The notes under the pieces: generated by a model
Seen by the model: the letters and a program-made list of their open reading frames with translations, nothing else
Databases searched by the model: none
What the model was told of the DNA's origin: nothing
NCBI RefSeq assembly: GCF_030272615.1
Contig: NC_081413.1
Location: forward strand, 330,119,802-330,183,801
Length of the DNA: 64,000 bases
DNA from: Cryptomeria japonica
Lineage: Eukaryota; Streptophyta; Pinopsida; Cupressales; Cupressaceae
Reading direction: 5' to 3'
Shown here: piece by piece, positions 1 to 11,451 of the stretch
Numbering within the stretch: position 1 is the stretch's first letter
Layout: every line of letters begins with the position of its first letter
Made by a program: the position numbers and the translations under genes

Positions 1-246
1 TGGGAGGCTTGGCAACATGCTTGTTTTCATGCTACCTCCTTAATTGAATTTTGGGATAGCTTGGGAAAACCCCCAGCAAAGACCTCTTTTCTTCAAGTGG
101 CTCGGGCTATTGGGCCAACTCTTATTATTTGGAATTTATGGCTGGAAAGGAATCAGAGGGTCTTTTGTGATTCACATATAGGGAGTTCTCAGTTGTGACA
201 GAAGATAGTTAATAGGCTTCAGGAGACAATCTCGGCTAAATGCAAT

Positions 247-900
247 TTGTTTGAAAATGTTGATCCGGGTGATTATGCTACTGTAAGGAATTTGCAATTG
301 GAAAACATTAAAATGGGTTGTGCTGCTAGAAATAGATCTCGTCATGCAAAGCAGGGGATAAGTAGAGATGGAAGGTGGATTCCCCCTCCTGTGGGAATCT
401 TAAAAATTAATACTGATCGCTCTTCTCGTGGGAATCCTGGACATGCAGGTATTGGAGGTATAGGTAGAGGTGATGATGGTTGTGTAGTTTTTTTCTTCTC
501 TATTTATACTGGGCAGCACTCCAACAATCTTATGGAGGCCCTAGCTATAAAGATTGTTGTTGAGCAAGGCTATTCTTTAGGATGGAAGAAGATTATTTGT
601 GATTCAGAATCTCAGATTGTTGTGGACATGCTGAACAAACAAAATTTGAATGATGTGAGTTGGCAATTAGCTTCTGTGGTCAGACAGATTTTACAAATGT
701 GTAACACATTGGAATTTGTCTCCTTTTGTCATATTCCCAGGGAGTGGAATAGAGTGGCTGATTGTTTGGCCAAGTGGGCTTCAGAGCATGTTGATGGTTG
801 GGATTTTATTGGAAGGGATGGTATACCTCATGATTATCTTGAAACTTTAGACAGGTTAATGCTTGAAGATAGGATGATGCAAGAGCACCCAGTGGTGTAG
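247..900 (+). pseudogene. LINE-encoded RNase H domain (ORF2 C-terminus)
   Basis: This 217-residue reading frame is the C-terminus of a LINE polyprotein, not a host gene. RNase H starts near residue 53 with KINTDRSSRGNPG, the plant LINE/RVT_3 signature. The four acidic catalytic positions are present: Asp in KINTD, Glu in NLMEALA, Asp in ICDSES and Asp in VADCLAKWA. In the living element this activity removes the RNA strand during target-primed reverse transcription. The ATG at 247 is only the first Met after an upstream stop, since homology runs on in the same frame to base 1. The domain is full length, but the enzyme is severed from its RT, so activity is unlikely. Confidence 0.85.
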
Positions 901-991
901 GATCAATTTCCCCTTTTATGTTTGTTTCATTTTCATTGTCATGTTTGAGGCCCTTTGAGGCTTCAGATGAGCCTGGTTTTTTGTGTAACTC

Positions 992-1023
992 CAAAGTAGC
1001 TACTAGCCTTCGGCCCTACTTTG
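992..1023 (+). other. Hairpin in LINE 3' UTR
   Basis: A perfect 8-bp stem, CAAAGTAG (992-999) with CTACTTTG (1016-1023), encloses an inner GCC/GGC stem with a TTC loop (1006-1014). In the LINE RNA this would fold into a compact stem-loop about 210 bases before the 3' end. Some LINE reverse transcriptases recognise 3' UTR stem-loops. That role here is an inference. Confidence 0.5.
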
Positions 1024-1240
1024 TGGAACATCATCTTTCTAAGGGCTTTCTGAAAATGTATTATCGTTGAAAATCCAACAGTTGGATCTATTGCTATGGT
1101 CACTGGACTTTGTAGTGGTGGTGCTGGTGGTTTCTTTAGGATCCTTTTAGTTTTTGTTGTTGTCTTGGTGGGCCTAAGGCCTCTTCTTTGTAATTCTATG
1201 ATTTCTGAATAAATCTTTACCCCCTTTTTTCAAAAAACAA

Positions 1241-2125
1241 GATAGAGCAACCAAAAAAACAGGGACTACTCCAAAAGACAAGAGGTTACCCATAAAAATC
1301 AAACTAGGGATAGAACTTGACTTCTCAACAAAGAGGAGAGAGCCACAACCAAAAAATAGAGTCTGCCCCGAAAGACAACAGGTAACCTAGCCTAAGACAG
1401 GGCTAGAAAAACCAGCCCAAGCAACCCACAACAAGGGCCCTCAAGATTTACAACTAGTCTTGTGGGAAGGAAGAGTCATTTCTAAGGAAGGCTTGGACGT
1501 CTTTGAATGTTTACCCTTTATAGTAATCCAACCCTCTTCAACTCTAGCAGCTGCCACAGACCAATCCAAGGAGCCCAACACCTATCTATCCATATTGGAG
1601 GAAGGAGCAAGAGGAGAGAGAGCTACGACCGTCGCAGGTAAATGACCACCATCAACAGATGGGGCAGGAGAAGAAACAACACCCTGTGAAGCTGCTGGCA
1701 AGGTAAGAGACATCAAACATATTTCAGCAGAAGAGACAACAACATCTTGTAATCCAACATTTTTAATCACTGAGCCATCCTCTGTGGCATCCGAAGAAAC
1801 ATTCTTCGCCAATAAGGAGTCCATACTAGTCATCGAAACCCCAGCATCCAACGAATCATTAGAAGAGTCCAGAGATTTCTTAACCATATAATGCAAGTAA
1901 GAGGCCCCCGACCACCATGAAGCTACAAGATTTTTCTTCTCAAGCCCACAATTCCCAGTCACATGGCCAGTTTTAAAGCATTTTCGATACCTGAACGAAA
2001 TACCTTAATAATCCAAAGTTTGAACCGAGCTGCCAAAAGAGGAGTTAATGGAAAACTCAACAGGTAGTCCCTTAGACACATCTAGGTCCAGCAGAATGCG
2101 AGCAAAAGTAGTGTGATATACTATG
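1241..2125 (-). pseudogene. LINE ORF1 relic (DUF4283 / zinc-knuckle type)
   Basis: Read on the minus strand, 1960-2125 encodes a stretch resembling the end of the plant LINE ORF1 nucleic-acid-binding domain (ARILLDLDVSKGLPVEFS), followed by a knuckle of form CX2CX4HX4C (KCFKTGHVTGNC). The first Cys of the knuckle is replaced by Tyr, and a stop interrupts the frame before it. A 126-residue frame continues to 1582 as low-complexity Ser/Ala/Val-rich sequence, typical of ORF1 C-termini. The remaining bases to 1241 carry no domain I can name. The orientation is opposite to the LINE at 1-1240, so this is a separate insertion. Confidence 0.65.
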
Positions 2126-3246
2126 TTTGAAGTTTTTAACCTATATTATAGGGTTTTATAGAGATAATAGATGAATTGGACAAAGTTTTTTTTTCATGTG
2201 TCTATTGCAAATGAATGAAATGGACTCTTATGTTACCTAGCTATTTCAAGAGATAAATTATTAGTGTAAGGGTTAAGAACTCAAGGATATTGGTGACTTT
2301 CATTATTGTGTGTTAGCCAAAAGTAGAGCTTGAGATCAATCTATCCTCATGATCAAAATCAATTTTCTATGTGGTCATAAGAAACTTGGATTAAAGAGGC
2401 TTGCACTAGTTTTTATCAAGAAAAATACCTTTTAAAATAATTTGCTCCTTGTTATTTATTAGGCCTTTTTTTTAAAAATGTTCTGTTCTAATTTTAAACA
2501 AATGAATTTTGATAATTGAATCTAGGGGAAAATTGTTAGATTATATTCCCAAACTTTGAACCCATATCCAAACCCGAACCTAAATTGACAACTTAGGTTT
2601 TAACTTTTACATACATGCTTTTTCATTAATTTCAAATGTTATTTGCCTTGTCTACATTTGTTTGGAAATGATGACTTCAAATTTCAGTGGTTGCTTGGCT
2701 TCAAGTTTAGAATATATGCTTATTATAGAAGCTTTGGCTATAAACTTAAGATTAAATAGTTGGAATACATTTTGATTTGTAATTAATCCTAAATATTCAA
2801 AATGCATAAAATCTATCAAGATACTTTACTCATAGGAAAACCAATATTACTGATCAATAACACATAGGACATATAAACTTTTAATAATTCATGTAAGTGT
2901 TCCTTTTTACACATCCTTACCAGTTAAAAACAATCTTTCTAGTTAATAAATTGTAGGAGACATTGTTAATATTAGCAATCATATGGTTTGCATCCTATGC
3001 ATCCACAATAATTGCATCGCAAACGTATTCCTTCACAAAAGAGTAGGCTTAAAGAGAGAGCTATGAGATGTCTGTGAAAGATAAATAGTTGCCCTTCGTA
3101 GTTAATTATTTTGTGTGGAGTCTTTGGGGTATTTCTTTTGTGTGTTTGTTGTTTTCTTGCTATTTTTATGTTTTTTTTATTATTATTTTGAATAGGTTAT
3201 TGTTTTTCCCCATCATTTTCAGGGTATCAAACCATACCTTAAATTA
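2126..3246. other. No gene; possible LTR relic
   Basis: AT-rich sequence with no supportable reading frame. Near 2523-2531 a purine tract (AGGGGAAAA) is followed by TGTTAGATTATATTC, the look of a polypurine tract plus LTR start. No partner LTR was found, so this remains a weak hint of an old LTR fragment. Confidence 0.3.
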
Positions 3247-4700
3247 ATGAGCAGTGATAGCTATGTTATGCAAGAGAAGCTAGAGAATATTTTGGAAAAT
3301 GAGAATATTAGTGATTTTGAGGGTTATGTATTGGTGAAGAAGTCTTTCAAATATTTTTTGGCAAGGGGTGAACTCGATAAGGTTCTAGAGGAGGCAAGGT
3401 TTGAAGTTCTGGATGTTGATAAGGGAGATTTTGTAGAAAGTATGCAAGCCAAAGGATAAGAAGGTAAGCTTTCTCCTCCTCACTCGAAAACCCTTTTTTT
3501 CTTAAGGCAAATAATGATATACATGTTGCTACCGAGAAGGAAGAAAATAGATTAAAAAAAGTTGTAGTCTTCTTTGATTCTCTTGACAAAGATAAACTCC
3601 TTGCTAGAATGTTTTTTGATGAATGGATTATAAATTTTTGTGGTAAGAATATTGGTCTCCATGTCTCATTTTTTAGAATGATTTAGAAGGGTCTTTTCAA
3701 TTTTTTCTCTAAGAATCATTCTATGCAAAAGAGGTCCTTAATAAAATAATTATGGAAAGTGGGAATTTCATCTTTAAAATGGTGTCTTGGTTTCTAGATG
3801 TCTAAAATGAAATTGTCCTAACATATTCAATACCTAGATGGGTTACTATTAAAAACATTCCACCTCAATTGTGGGCCTTTATTTATAATTTCTTGTCTCT
3901 ATTGGGGAAGTTACTCCAAGTTGAGTAGACCAAAGTCACCCTTCCCCATATGGATGTTATGGCTTTGGTGTCACTCTTTCCCATAATGGAAATACCTTAA
4001 AAAATTAGTGTTGACTTGGTAAGGGAAATTATTGGTCACATGATTGAGATCTTGGATGGTCTTAATGCCTATTTTCCATGCAAAACTGAAGGTCACCATT
4101 AAATAGAAGTCGACTAGTATTTTTGACCCAAAATTTTAAAAGAATCCTAATGGGTCTAACTCTGATGTTTTTGATAAGGATCCCCCTCCTAACAAAACCT
4201 TCCCACCTATCTATTTATCAAAGGATGATTCTATTGAAGTTGAAAGTGTTGAGGAAAATTGCATTGTAGACCTTAATGTTGTAGACTCCTTCAATAATGT
4301 GGATTTTAATCCTAGGCATGAGAAGAATGCACAAGAGTAGTGTTGGAAAAGTAATTAGAATAAAAAATTTTAAAGCTAGAAATAAGACTTTACAAGACCT
4401 TGTGGGAAAAGACTATATCCCCTCTTGTTATTTAGAGCCAAAAGGGGATATGAGAGTTATACTTGATAACGTTATCAATGGGAAAAATCTAAAAACAATG
4501 TTGTTGGCAATCCTCTCTTCTCAAAGTAATGAATAATAACCTAAGAAAAATGAGAGATGTTCTTTCAAATAAAATGATAAAATTTAAGAAACGAGTTAGT
4601 AGAGATGATTGTGAGCACATTCTTCGATAAACTTTACAAGAATCTAAAGGCTTCAAATTCTACTCATATTAATGAAGATTGCAATGCCTCCCCTATGCAC
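3247..4700 (+). pseudogene. LINE ORF1 relic (DUF4283-like)
   Basis: The first open piece (70 residues, 3247-3459) is an acidic helix-rich segment with no known domain. Downstream, pieces around 3590-4090 match the DUF4283 layout of plant LINE ORF1 proteins: a segment ending in WIINFCG, then FIFKMVSWF, then RWVTIKNIPPQLWAF followed by a GKLLQVE segment. A last open piece (4297-4536) is basic. ORF1 proteins coat the LINE RNA. Several stops and shifts break the frame, so no protein is expected. Confidence 0.6.
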
Positions 4701-4719
4701 ATTTTGCCATTATTATTTT

Positions 4720-6774
4720 TTATCTGATATCGATACTATATATGGTATTATTGGATTGTGCACATGAGTATTCTTTTGTCTTGGCATCCATGTGGTGCAT
4801 CCTAACTATTATTTTATTCTTTTGATCATGTGGATACTATTGTTGATGAGCATAGATGGTTATACATGTAGATTCAGTGATGGTTATACTTATGATGTTT
4901 ATGATGAGATGATTACAAGATGATATTTTGATTATGCTTATGATGATGTTTTATATTATGGTACATTGATTATGTTATAGTGGTTTAATGATGTATTGTT
5001 ACTAACCATGTTATTATGTGACCCTGATTGGGGAAATTTTATATATGAACCTCAGATATTATGTACATGCATAGGTACAAGTAATATTTATTAATTGATG
5101 CAGGTATAGGCTATGAACTCCACCTAGCTCCATAGGTTTGAGTGTATCCATTTCCTTAATAGTATTTATAGGAGATATCACATTGGTCATTATGTTATCC
5201 AACCATACCCATTGTTCCAAATTAGGCTAAACTCTACGTGATATTTGTTTACACCCTCGATTACTGCACTGGTCATTTTGATATATATGTTAAAAATGTT
5301 TTAATATTATTGTAGGAATTTAATAATTAAATATTTAATGTTCCTTATATGTATTTAAAATGTTTGTAATTGCATAATTTGGCTTTGGAGGTTATTAGGA
5401 GATTTACATATTGATTTAACTTATGATGTAATTTATTATTATTTTAATTTATTTCAAAAGTGAGATAATGGGAAATTAGAAGCCTATTTTCACATTTTTC
5501 TTTCTCAAACCATACTACATTGAGGATTTGGTTTGCTCATTTGGAGGGATCTACTTAGAGAGATTTTGTGGGTAGAAGTTTGTTGAATTTGTATTGATGA
5601 ATTCATTATGTTGTCTAAAGGATTTGCCCTCTTTCTTGGTGTGCGGAAAATGGTTTCATTTTGAAGATTTTGGTTCAAGTTGGATGTAGGAGTTGATTTA
5701 TTTCTCATTTCTCAATTTCATTGTTTAAAATTGGTTGTATTCGATTTGTATAAGGAAATAAAACATTCTTTTAGTTTATACCAAATCATTTTATGCATTC
5801 GTAATTTAGATTCCATTTAAATTTGAAAAACGTGTTTTATGAAATGTTGTGCTACCCAAATTTGTATGGAATGAGCGAAATGTCAAATTGAATATGGTTT
5901 TGTGGTGTTGGGAATATGAGGATCAAAAGGGTATTTTTATTTTTTTGCATTTTGAAAATTAAAGGTTTTTTAAGGTCCAATCATGATGGAAGGCCATGAG
6001 CTTGGTTATTGGTAAATTTGCAATACGAAATAAAAGTGGATTTTGATGTATATGATGTGATAATCCAAAATGGGATGATAGAAAATATGGATGTAATTTT
6101 AATTTGTGACCAAATCGGATCCAGTCTCATGACATTTTGGCCAATAGGACAATTATGCATATATGTCAAAATGGTTTTTTGTGATGTTGTATTTTGATAC
6201 ATTTAGTTTCCTCATCAATTAGGAATAGAATGAGCCTAGGGTTACGTACTATATTGGATTTCTCCCATTCATTTCCTCAACTTATAAGTGGTATGCTTGG
6301 CAATCATGATTGGGGGGTCTTGTAATCAAGTGATAACATGATAAAAAAAATTGGGGTAAAACATTAATAAGATAATTGGTTCCCCAAGAATTCCTTGAGA
6401 AATATCATGAGGCCAAGGGTGTCTTGGGAAGGCATGCCCACACATGGAGCACTAGGACTTGCCCGAAGAGACATGTTTGATCATGTAGTAGTGAGGCTTA
6501 CATGATCATAATTCTCATCCGTATGAGAGAATGCTCAGTTTTGTGTGGTGCATCCTCTTAAGCACACATGATGACAATCTCTTTATTTAGCACTCTAGCA
6601 TGTAATAGCTTTTGTATATTTGATTAGACACCCCATATGGATTTATGCACATGATACTACCCCCATTATTGACGTTGTATTATGATCTTGTATGCTAGTG
6701 TATACTATGTATGCATTGTGTATGGCAAGTGTGTAAGACTTCATATCCCCTTGTATGTTCTTGTATGACTATGG
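4720..6774. other. Unclassified insertion inside the LINE
   Basis: The DNA between the ORF1 and ORF2 relics carries no coding signal. It is rich in GATGATG/TTATGATG words near 4800-5000 and AT-rich after that. It also replaces roughly the first third of the endonuclease domain. Size and position suggest a nested insertion, perhaps an LTR, but no clear end motifs or TSD could be fixed by eye. Confidence 0.35.
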
Positions 6775-9760
6775 AGAGAGAATAAAAAAAATTAAATGGC
6801 TTTATAGCCTCCAAAATAGTCCTTGGGTTATAATAGGTGATTTTGGTATGGTGGAAGACAATGAAGACAAATTTAGAGAAATTGAAATGGAATGGAAAGA
6901 CATTGAAAACAATTCGAAATAGATAGTCTTAAGCTTTTTGATCCTCTAAAAAGCTTGAAAAAATAAAGTAAAAGCATTAGGTTCACCTGGTGTAATTCTT
7001 GAAAAAGCTCTAAGAGAATATACTATATATTAGACAGATTCTATGCCAATAATGAACTCTTCAACTTTGATGAAGTCGATGAAGGAAACAATGTCAAAGT
7101 TCATCCTTGTTCACTTTTTGACAATCACCTTATTGAGGTTAAAATCTGATTTCACAATAATTGAAACTTAAAAGAGATCAAAAGGGGAAATAGCTTTAAT
7201 GTCAATACTAATATTTTCAACTTAGAAGATTGTATTAATGTCATCTTCGAACTCTAAGAGAAATTAACAAAATCTTGCTAAGGAACCTATTTGTCGATAA
7301 TAGAATGTTAATGTGCGTAGCTAGAGATCTTTCTTCTAGTTAATAAAGGGAAAAGGAGCCTTAGATGGAAGAAGACTTGAAAATGGACCTAAAGATGAAC
7401 TCTTCCCTATGGAGTCTCAACTGCAAAATGATCCCTCTAATGAAATGCTTAACGAGGAACTAGTAAGAGAAGCATAATTTGAGAAAACTTTAGACCAAGA
7501 AGGTTCAATGCTTAGAGGTCAAGTCTACAATGAATTGGCTTAGAAATGGTGACAAATGTTTGAAGCTCTTCTTCAATTTAATAAAGGAAAAAAAAAATTA
7601 GGGAGGGCATTGGCTCAATTTGGGCAAATAATGTGTTGTTAAAGGATCCTACTCAAATCATTAATGAGTTTTATTCTTTTTATGAAAACATGTTCTTTGT
7701 TGAAGATACCAAAATTGAAGTAAAAAAGAGCCCAAAATTTTTGTAGAAAGATTATTCCAAGAAAAATTATTGAGGATGACAATGACTAGCTTGCTAGAGA
7801 TATTTAGAAATAGTAAAGTCTATTAAGACTCAAAAATGATAAATACCCAGGCCTTGATAGGTTGCCTTATAAGTTTTACAACATGAATATAGACTAGATC
7901 AATGATGATATTTTGCAACTCAACACTAAGGCTATTAATATTGGCTTTTTGGGTAGTAATATTAATAAAGTTATTATCGAAATATTATTCAAGGAAGGAG
8001 TTGAATCCCAAATAGAAATTGGAGACCCATTACTCTCCTCAACATTTCCTACAAGGTTCTAGTTAAGGTATTAGCTTTCAAACTGCTTGATGTCCTACCA
8101 TCCTTTATAAGTAATGCTCAAAATAGGTTCATCAAAGGTAAATTCATTCTCAAAAACCTAATCACCAACTAGGAGGCTGTGGAATGGGCTACAACTACTA
8201 ATCAAAATGTTGGTATGTTTCTACTTGCTTCTGAGAAGGCTTGTGACAAGGTGGAGGGGTCCTTCATCGTTATGACTATTGAAGCCTTTGGTTTTCCCCA
8301 TGAATTTTGTTACATGGTTAAAATATTATTTAAAGATGTTTCTCATGTTGACATAAATGGATATTAATATAATTCTTTTTAGCTCCATGGATAGGTAAGG
8401 TAGGGATTTCCTTTATCTCCTATCTTTTTGTGAATGTTATCTTTTGCTCATTAAGATATACTACATGGGACTAAATATCAAAGGTTTGTCCCTACCTAAA
8501 AAAGATAAGCTCCTTAACATTCAATTTGCTAATGAAAATTCTCCTCTTGTGAACCTTTGAGAAAAGAACTTTGAAACCTTAATGAGTAAGTTGGATGTGT
8601 TTTGCAAAGCTTCTAGTGTAAAAATTTCCAAGGCAAAATATGTGATGCTTTGTTGGGATAATTATCCTCCAAATTGGTTTAAAAAGTTTGGTTTTCAATG
8701 GGGAGGACCTAACAAACATGTTAGGTATTTAGGGATCCCTTTTGCAATTTTGAAGGATATGTGGGATTGGTTCAAAGGCAAGATTGAAGGTAGAATTACA
8801 AAATGGATCAAACATTTTCTCTCTTTGGTTGGAAGAATGCAAATTTATCAAAAAAATATCTTCCTATAGCCTATATTATGCTTTTGTTTGGATTTTATGT
8901 AGCTATTAAGTCAATGAAATTTTAAAAAGCATTAGAAATTTCATGGCAAATTAAAAGGAAAAAATTGTTGTTAAATGAGACTAATGTTGTTTAGATAAAG
9001 GAAATGGTGGTATTGGGCTTAAAAAATTGAAGTTGCAAGGAACCTCATTGACTATCAAATGGATTACTAAGTCCCTAAATGGTAATTGAAAGTTCTTGTG
9101 ACGAATAATATTCAATTGGAAACCCTAAAGCAAGCCAAATTCTAAAAGGGCCTTCACCCCCATGATTCTTTTTTTTGAATTTTTTTCTATATCCCCTTTT
9201 GGCTCTAATATTTTCAAGAGCACATGGAAAACTTGGGAATATGTCAAAATTTTGATAAAATGTATTGAGTTTTGTAATAAACAAGAAAATTAAATTTGTA
9301 GTTTTGGGTTAGTTTGGTGAAACCTCCAATGGAAGAACAAACCCTTTGCTCTCCTACAAGGCTGCTCTATTAAAAAATGGGAGTAATGGGATCAAAGATC
9401 TTGGAAGCATTATAAACAATAATCAATTGAAATGTCGGACTTCCCTAAGTACTAAGTATGGTTTCCCTCACTCTCGCATGAGAACATGTTCAATCCTTAG
9501 AAAAGCTTGCAAGAGCTTTCATTTTCCTATTCATCTTGGTTTTAACATTGAAATTTGTGCTTTTTTCCAATGGTGTCATGGAACCACCCTGCATAAAGTG
9601 AACTTTGAGAAGATTTATAGTACGCTTGCTAGTTCTCAAGAGGTTGTTAAACACCTTAATGACTATTCACATATAGATTTTAAACATTGTCATTGGTCTA
9701 AAATCATTAAACACTATTGGTCCTATATTATTGAGCCTAAAAAAGCCTACTTTAAATGAT
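6775..9760 (+). pseudogene. LINE ORF2 relic: endonuclease and reverse transcriptase
   Basis: The endonuclease (exonuclease-endonuclease-phosphatase fold) is seen at 6775-7160, including a segment equivalent to WVIIGDFxMVEDNEDKF. The RT spans about 7800-8870: LKNDKYPGLDRLPYKFY, then a stretch that in relatives reads LDFEKAYDRVEW but here reads LASEKACDKVEG, so the first catalytic Asp is lost. The expected F/YADD box reads FANE, losing the second Asp pair. Thumb and post-RT segments follow (RYLGIPFAILKDMWDWFKGKI; GLKKLKLQG). The 137-residue open piece at 9346-9759 is the post-RT region (ALLKNGSNGIKD onward). Many stops and shifts confirm a dead copy. Confidence 0.75.
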
Positions 9761-10543
9761 TGTTTCTATTGAAAAAACTATTCGTCAATCTGAATCATAT
9801 CGAACCAAATACCAGTTTGTGTACAATTTATAGAACCCCTAAGATTATCAACCACATTTTTAACTATGAGGGTGAGGGAGGGTCATAAAGGCAATAAAGA
9901 GAACTTCTCTTGGCAAGAAATATATTGGTTATATCAAAGGGCTTGGTAAGGCTTTTAATCTATTTTGGTTGGTTTTGTCAACTAACATTTTGTGATTTTT
10001 GTTGAAAGCAAGAAATAGGGACTATAAGCTCACTAAGTCTTAAAAAGACTTAATTTTCATTCCATTGCTCTATAGGTTACATTGATTTTGAAGGTGTCTA
10101 AAGATAGATTCCATGAGCTTATGGATACAGGGCAAACTAATTTCAAGAGGTCCAAAGTAAAGTCAACTAAATATTGCCCTTATGTCAGGGAGGAAGTTTG
10201 AAGAATTACTTGGAATTTCAAAAGCAATACAATAAAAACTATACTTGTGAGATGCTTCTTGAGGACATGAGTCTCAAGAAGCAATATGCTCTTGATGAAG
10301 GCTGTGAGCTAGAAGTTGTCAAAACCAATGAGTATTTTTGAAATTGAGGATGGTATGATTTGGACAGATTTAGTGAAAGCTGAAATTTCTATTTTTTTTT
10401 TTTAAACCTAAATCCTTATATGCTAGCAAACTCTTATCCTCTTTTTGGGGGTCTTGTTTGGAGTTGTATTATATGGGATCTTTTTTTTACCAACGACTGT
10501 AAGGAGATTTTTAGTGGTAATCTATAATCAATATTAAAAAAAA
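9761..10543 (+). mobile_element. LINE 3' region and A-tail
   Basis: The decayed C-terminal coding sequence continues to about 10500 with recognisable fragments in shifting frames (for example GLGKAFNLFWLVLSTNI). It ends in an A-run at 10534-10543 taken as the LINE poly(A) tail. No RNase H motif is found. Confidence 0.5.
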
Positions 10544-11451
10544 ACCTATTCTACAATTTATAGACTAAACTCTCTTGTTTAATTTAATTTGCTTTTTATA
10601 TCTCTATGCTATTTAAATATTTTTAAATTTAAAACATACTAGATTTTTCTTTTATTTTTTCAAACATCCAGTTTTTTCTCTGAATAAATCTTGATTTTCT
10701 AAAAATATCTTATAATTTTGATTTATTTATTTATTTTCTATTAACAATATAAATAATCATCCAATATTACAAATATCAGATGTAAACACTACATCACACA
10801 ATGAAGGCACACATGCCTGTGGGAATTACACAACGGCTCTTTTAAACAGTAAATACAAATTTTACTTGTGCTGCAGTTCTTGTAGGGGTAGTAGGGGTCT
10901 TGAACTTCTGTTGGAATCTAAGTCAAAGAAGACAAAATAAATAAAAAAGATAAACATGTACAGCCATGATGAATTTTATGGTCTTTGCATGCTTATCGTG
11001 ACTTCTCAACCATTGATTCAATAATTGCACCAGCACTTTCTCAGAAATGATTTCACCATTATTAGTGCAAACAAAAGAATTACACAAGATGGCAAGAGTT
11101 GATTGTGAGCCTCTCCCATTTCATTCTGGTCAAACATCTTTTTATTTAATTTAAGTGTTCCTCAACCTTCTTTTCATTTCATGCATATGAAGGTTTTCTG
11201 AAAACAATTCAGTGGAACATGTTATCATAAAACAGAAATCATTGACAGATACCCAACAATGTCTATATAAGCAGTGATCTACATTGCACTTTAATTCTAT
11301 CAAGCCAACAGCATGGTGTAGATTGCCTCATGCTCAAAATTGAGAAAACATAAAACAAACATTATACAAACTGAAAATAAAATCTTGTCCCTTCATTATT
11401 AGTGCAAGTCAGACACGATGCACATTGTTATGGTGCAGGTCTACTTTAGCA
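10544..11451 (-). other. 3' flank of PPR gene 1, shared with gene 2
   Basis: No gene. The part from about 11085 to 11451 is the transcribed 3' side of the minus-strand PPR gene. It aligns by eye to the 3' flank of the second PPR gene (40374-40780). Shared words include GGGACAAGATTTTATTTTC just past the stop and GGCAAGAGTTGATTGTGA near 11090-11108. The duplication that made the gene pair therefore included the 3' UTR. The bases from 10544 to about 11000 are AT-rich with nothing recognisable. Confidence 0.7.

Larger units (their letters stand above)
1..1240 (+). mobile_element. LINE 3' end with RNase H (cut by window edge)
   Basis: This is the 3' part of a plant non-LTR retrotransposon that begins left of the window. 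Reading frame 1 shows the end of the post-RT zinc-finger region (a tract ending in WNLWLERNQRVF, as in zf-RVT proteins), then an RNase H domain, then a 3' UTR of about 330 bases. The element closes with AATAAA, a pyrimidine run and a short A-run near 1233-1240. One in-frame TGA at 196-198 separates the zinc-finger part from the RNase H part, so the copy is defective. A TSD cannot be tested because the 5' end lies outside. Confidence 0.85.
3247..10543 (+). mobile_element. Decayed LINE without RNase H, split by unclassified DNA
   Basis: Two blocks of one LINE type lie in order: an ORF1 relic (3247-4700) and an ORF2 relic (6775-10543). About 2 kb of unrelated DNA lies between them. The ORF2 part runs from mid-endonuclease through RT to a short A-run at 10534-10543. 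It has no RNase H, unlike the LINEs at 1-1240 and 44589-49148, so it belongs to another lineage. Decay is heavy, with stops and shifts throughout. That the two blocks come from one insertion is inferred from order and orientation. Confidence 0.7.
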
